Shown here one piece after another: positions 42,934 to 45,477 of a DNA stretch of 45,477 nt. The DNA is taken from contig NZ_JAMOIE010000034.1 of the NCBI RefSeq assembly GCF_024448935.1, forward strand, positions 1-45,477, read 5' to 3'. Numbering within the stretch: the first letter of the stretch is position 1; each line of letters opens with the position of its first letter. The position numbers and the translations under genes were made by a program. The stretch comes from Stutzerimonas stutzeri (GTDB taxonomy: Bacteria > Pseudomonadota > Gammaproteobacteria > Pseudomonadales > Pseudomonadaceae). The notes beneath the pieces are model-generated. The model was not told the DNA's origin. It was given only the letters and a program-made list of their open reading frames with translations, and made no database searches.

Positions 42934-42987
42934 CCCGTCCTGATCAAAGGTTACATCTGCGCCTTGTTTTCAGTTTACCCGTCCTGA
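42934..42987. repeat. 10-bp direct repeat CCCGTCCTGA, possible element remnant
   Basis: CCCGTCCTGA occurs at 42934-42943 and again at 42978-42987, in the gap after rpsA where ihfB is normally found. Duplicated short sequence at a break in gene order could be what is left of an insertion sequence end, but no transposase or terminal inverted repeat is seen. Confidence 0.3.
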
Positions 42988-43063
42988 GGAGGGGTAGGGC
43001 TTCGATCTATCAATAGGCTCCAACAGCAGAGTGGCCCCCGTCGAGGCCGAGCTGTTCGCTGCT

Positions 43064-43507
43064 TCAAGTTCGTATCATGCCGCTTGCCAATGCCTGGTTA
43101 ACCGCCAGCCAGCCATTCACCGCTTCTTCCCCGGCATGCTGGAAGGCCCGTTCGAGAAGACGCACCTGTTCGCGTCGCAATGCCTGCTCAAGCCTTGCAC
43201 CCTCGATGGTGGAGCGCAGCATGCGCTTGCGCTTGTCTTCATCGGCCATCCTGCTCTCCACCAGGTGCATTTCGATCAGCTGCCGCAATGGCGTGTTCAA
43301 GGCCTGCTTGCTGACTCCCAGGTAGCCGAGTAGCTGTTTGACGCTGAGATCGGGGTAGCTTGCGATAAAAAACAGGATTCTGTGATGCACCCGGGACAGT
43401 CCGCGTCGGGCAAGCATCTCGTCCGGCTTGGCGGTATACGCCTGATAGCCAAGGAAGAAATTCTCCATGATCTGGCGCTGAACAGTGCTTTTTTTTAGGT
43501 CAGGCAT
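43064..43507 (-). CDS. MarR-family transcriptional regulator
   Basis: A 147-residue winged-helix regulator. The HTH region is LSVKQLLGYLGVSKQALNTPLRQL (near residues 54-77), followed by the wing VESRMADEDKRKRMLRSTIEG with the conserved D-x-R pattern. MarR proteins bind palindromic operators as dimers and are released by small ligands. The gene is divergent from the aminotransferase with an 79-bp gap holding an inverted repeat, so it probably controls that gene, the GST gene and itself. Ligand unknown. Confidence 0.88.
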   Translation of the reverse strand: MPDLKKSTVQRQIMENFFLGYQAYTAKPDEMLARRGLSRVHHRILFFIASYPDLSVKQLLGYLGVSKQALNTPLRQLIEMHLVESRMADEDKRKRMLRSTIEGARLEQALRREQVRLLERAFQHAGEEAVNGWLAVNQALASGMIRT

Positions 43508-43541
43508 ATTGACGTATTTATGGTTGGGGGCGTAATTTCGA

Positions 43542-43554
43542 TCAAGTAGTTTGA
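43542..43554. promoter_or_regulatory. Inverted repeat in the MarR/aminotransferase intergenic region
   Basis: TCAAGTAGTTTGA has TCAA/TTGA arms around a 5-bp centre, midway between the two divergent starts. This fits the size and position of a MarR-type operator, but no binding data or second copy supports it. Confidence 0.4.
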
Positions 43555-43586
43555 CTCATTTTTCCTATTCCTGCATCTGGTGCCCC

Positions 43587-44759
43587 ATGGCCTTCTCCGA
43601 ACGCATTGATCGCCTGAAAAGCTCGCTGATTCGTGAAATTCTTGCCGCTGCACAGCGTCCTGAGGTGATGTCTTTCGCTGGCGGACTGCCTGCTGAGCCC
43701 ATGCTGCCGAAGGTCGACTGGGCGCCCATGCCGGCGAGCCTGGGTCAGTACGGGATGAGCGAAGGGGAGCCCGCACTGCGCGAGGCCGTCGCGGCTGAAG
43801 CCCGCGCAATCGGTGTTTCTTGCTCGGCCAGTCAAGTACTGATCGTCAGCGGTTCCCAGCAGACCCTGGACCTCGCATCCAAACTGTTCATCGATCGGGG
43901 CACCGAGGTGCTGCTCGAGGCGCCGACTTATCTAGCCGCCCTGCAGGCTTTTCAGTTGTTCGGCGCCGACTGCCTGGCGGTTCCGCAAGAGGCAGACGGT
44001 CCATCGTTGGTCGCGTTGCGCCAACGGCTGGAGCAGCACAAGCCGGCCTTTGCCTACCTTATCCCAACGTTCCAGAATCCCTCGGCGGTGCGTTACAGCG
44101 AAGAAAAGCGCGATGCGGTAGCCGCGCTGCTCGACGAGTTCAATGTAGTCCTGATCGAGGATGAGCCTTATCGCGAACTGGTTTTCGACGAAAGCAGCGC
44201 CAGGCCCATCGTCAGCCGTATGCGCAAGGCAAGCTGGATATACACCGGCACGGTCTCCAAGACTTTGCTGCCAGGGCTGCGGGTGGGATACCTGATCGCA
44301 ACACCCGATCTTTTCCCCTACTTGCTGCGGCTCAAGCAGTCGGCTGATCTGCACACCAACCGCATTGGTCAGTGGCAGGCGCTGCAGTGGCTTGGAAGCG
44401 AGCAGTATCGTACGCACCTGAGCGAGCTACGCCGCTTCTATCATCTGCGCCGTGATGCGATGCAGGCCGCGTTGGCGGAGCACTTTGACGACCTGGCCGA
44501 GTGGCAGATCCCGCAGGGCGGTCTGTTCTTCTGGTTGCGGCTGAAAAGCCCTGTCGATACGCGAACGCTGCTCAATCCTGCCCTTGAACAGGATGTGGTA
44601 TTCATGCCGGGTGAGCCATTCTTCATCGATCCCGAGCAAAACCTCGGGTATCTGAGGTTGAACTTCAGCCATGTTGCCCCGGAGCGGCTGGATGAGGGCG
44701 TGCGTCGGCTAGCGAAGGTGATTCGTGGGTGCAAGATGGCCGATGCCGATGCGGCCTGA
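43587..44759 (+). CDS. PLP-dependent aminotransferase, class I/II (2-aminoadipate-type)
   Basis: A 390-residue fold-type I aminotransferase. It begins AFSERIDRLKSSLIREIL and MSFAGGLP, typical of the MocR-like/LysN subgroup without a regulator domain. GSQQTLDLASKLF, YLIPTFQNPSAVRYS, LIEDEPYRELVF and the PLP-lysine segment YTGTVSKTLLPGLRVGYL are present. Substrate could be 2-aminoadipate, branched-chain, aromatic or other amino acids; the sequence does not tell. The chosen Met matches family N-termini; the 12-residue upstream extension does not. It stands divergent from the MarR gene and 38 bp before the GST gene. Confidence 0.85.
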   Translation: MAFSERIDRLKSSLIREILAAAQRPEVMSFAGGLPAEPMLPKVDWAPMPASLGQYGMSEGEPALREAVAAEARAIGVSCSASQVLIVSGSQQTLDLASKLFIDRGTEVLLEAPTYLAALQAFQLFGADCLAVPQEADGPSLVALRQRLEQHKPAFAYLIPTFQNPSAVRYSEEKRDAVAALLDEFNVVLIEDEPYRELVFDESSARPIVSRMRKASWIYTGTVSKTLLPGLRVGYLIATPDLFPYLLRLKQSADLHTNRIGQWQALQWLGSEQYRTHLSELRRFYHLRRDAMQAALAEHFDDLAEWQIPQGGLFFWLRLKSPVDTRTLLNPALEQDVVFMPGEPFFIDPEQNLGYLRLNFSHVAPERLDEGVRRLAKVIRGCKMADADAA

Positions 44760-44797
44760 TCAAGGTATCGGTGCTTGCGTTGCCCAGGAGGGAGGAG

Positions 44798-45400
44798 ATG
44801 TACAAGGTTTACGGCGATTATCGTTCGGGCAACTGCTACAAAGTGAGATTGATGCTGCATCTGCTCGGTCGAGATTACGAGTGGATACCGGTGGATATTC
44901 TTCGTGGCGAGAGTCGCGAGGAGGCGTTTCTGAAGAAGAATCCCAACGGCAAGATTCCCGTACTGGAATTGGAGGACGGCACCTGCTTGTGGGAGTCGAA
45001 TGCGATCCTCAATTTCCTCGCGGACGGATCCGAGCTGTTGCCCACCGATCCACGTTTGCGCACTCAGGTTCTACAGTGGCAGTTCTTCGAGCAGTACAGC
45101 CATGAGCCGTTTATTGCCGTAGCGCGATTTATCAAGGTTTATCTGGGCCTGCCCGACGATCGCCTCGATGAGTATGCGGCCAGGCAACTGGACGGTTATC
45201 GAGCGCTGGATGTCATGGAGCAGCAACTGCAGCGCACGCCGTTTCTCGTTGGCGACCGCTACTCGATTGCGGATGTGGCGCTGTATGCCTATACGCACGT
45301 GGCTGAAGAGGGTGGCTTTTGGCTGGCCAGTTACCCTGCGATCTGTGCCTGGCTGCAACGCGTTGCAAGCCATCCGCGGCATGTGGGCATGTACGATTAA
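44798..45400 (+). CDS. Glutathione S-transferase family protein
   Basis: A 200-residue GST: thioredoxin-like N-terminal domain (MYKVYGDYRSGNCYKVRLML, with NPNGKIPVLELEDG and the glutathione-binding ESNAILNFLADG), and a helical C-terminal domain ending with the FLVGDRYSIADVALYAYTHVAEEGG motif. The N-terminal SGNCYK suggests Ser or Cys as the catalytic residue. AGGAG 7 nt before the ATG decides the start. It probably shares a transcript with the aminotransferase. It may conjugate or reduce an electrophile, but the substrate is unknown. Confidence 0.9.
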   Translation: MYKVYGDYRSGNCYKVRLMLHLLGRDYEWIPVDILRGESREEAFLKKNPNGKIPVLELEDGTCLWESNAILNFLADGSELLPTDPRLRTQVLQWQFFEQYSHEPFIAVARFIKVYLGLPDDRLDEYAARQLDGYRALDVMEQQLQRTPFLVGDRYSIADVALYAYTHVAEEGGFWLASYPAICAWLQRVASHPRHVGMYD

Positions 45401-45404
45401 CGTA

Positions 45405-45443
45405 AAAGCCGCCCCAAGCTGCAAGTTGCAAGAAAAAGCTTGA
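45405..45443. repeat. REP-like sequence after the GST gene
   Basis: AAGCTGCAAGTTGCAAG with a following AGCTT forms GCAAG-type repeats and an AAGCT/AGCTT pair, resembling the element before hisC. The window ends shortly after, so the element may be incomplete. Confidence 0.45.
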
Positions 45444-45477
45444 CCGCATATGGACAACGGCCCCGATACTGATCAGC

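Overview
This window reads as a chromosomal segment of a high-GC gammaproteobacterium, most likely Pseudomonas or the Stutzerimonas (P. stutzeri) group. The evidence is the core block mtnA-gyrA-serC-pheA-hisC-tyrA/aroA-cmk-rpsA (30.5-42.9 kb), which has Pseudomonas gene order including the tyrA-aroA fusion, together with GCAAGC-type REP-like sequence between genes. The assignment rests on gene order and recognised families, not on a database search.

Layout. (1) 47-688: two small divergent genes, ppnP and a YkgJ-type cysteine-cluster protein. (2) 12780 down to 775, minus strand: an unusual operon pairing a formate-dehydrogenase-like molybdoenzyme and a DUF1641 protein with a complex I-like membrane arm (NuoA, H, J, K, L, M, N). 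Between NuoA and NuoH sits one fused NuoB/NuoD-like protein that has lost the cysteines of cluster N2. There is no NuoC, E, F, G or I. (3) 13061-24882, plus strand, divergent from (2): alternative complex III (actA-F), a small membrane protein, a SCO copper chaperone and a caa3 oxidase whose subunit I carries the Tyr-Ser motif of A2-type oxidases. (4) 30016 down to 24910: the SOS mutagenesis cassette imuA-imuB-dnaE2 behind a clear LexA box. (5) 30.3-42.9 kb: the core block, with a structured-RNA candidate and terminator before mtnA, a gyrA leader, REP-like sequence before hisC, and intrinsic terminators after gyrA, cmk and rpsA. (6) 43.06-45.4 kb: a MarR-type regulator divergent from a PLP aminotransferase, then a glutathione S-transferase. 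ihfB, which normally follows rpsA, is absent here.

How the parts may work together. Regions 2 and 3 could form a whole electron-transfer chain: a molybdoenzyme feeding a proton-pumping membrane arm, then quinol to alternative complex III, then cytochrome c to caa3 oxidase and oxygen. The weak link is the step from the molybdoenzyme to quinone. The NuoB/D-like connector has no visible Fe-S ligands, the quinone-site histidine loop is gone, and the NuoH-like subunit is strongly diverged. The molybdoenzyme also has Gln and His in place of His and Gln around the metal site. I regard this operon as the best candidate for an undescribed system. The substrate and electron path cannot be settled from sequence alone.
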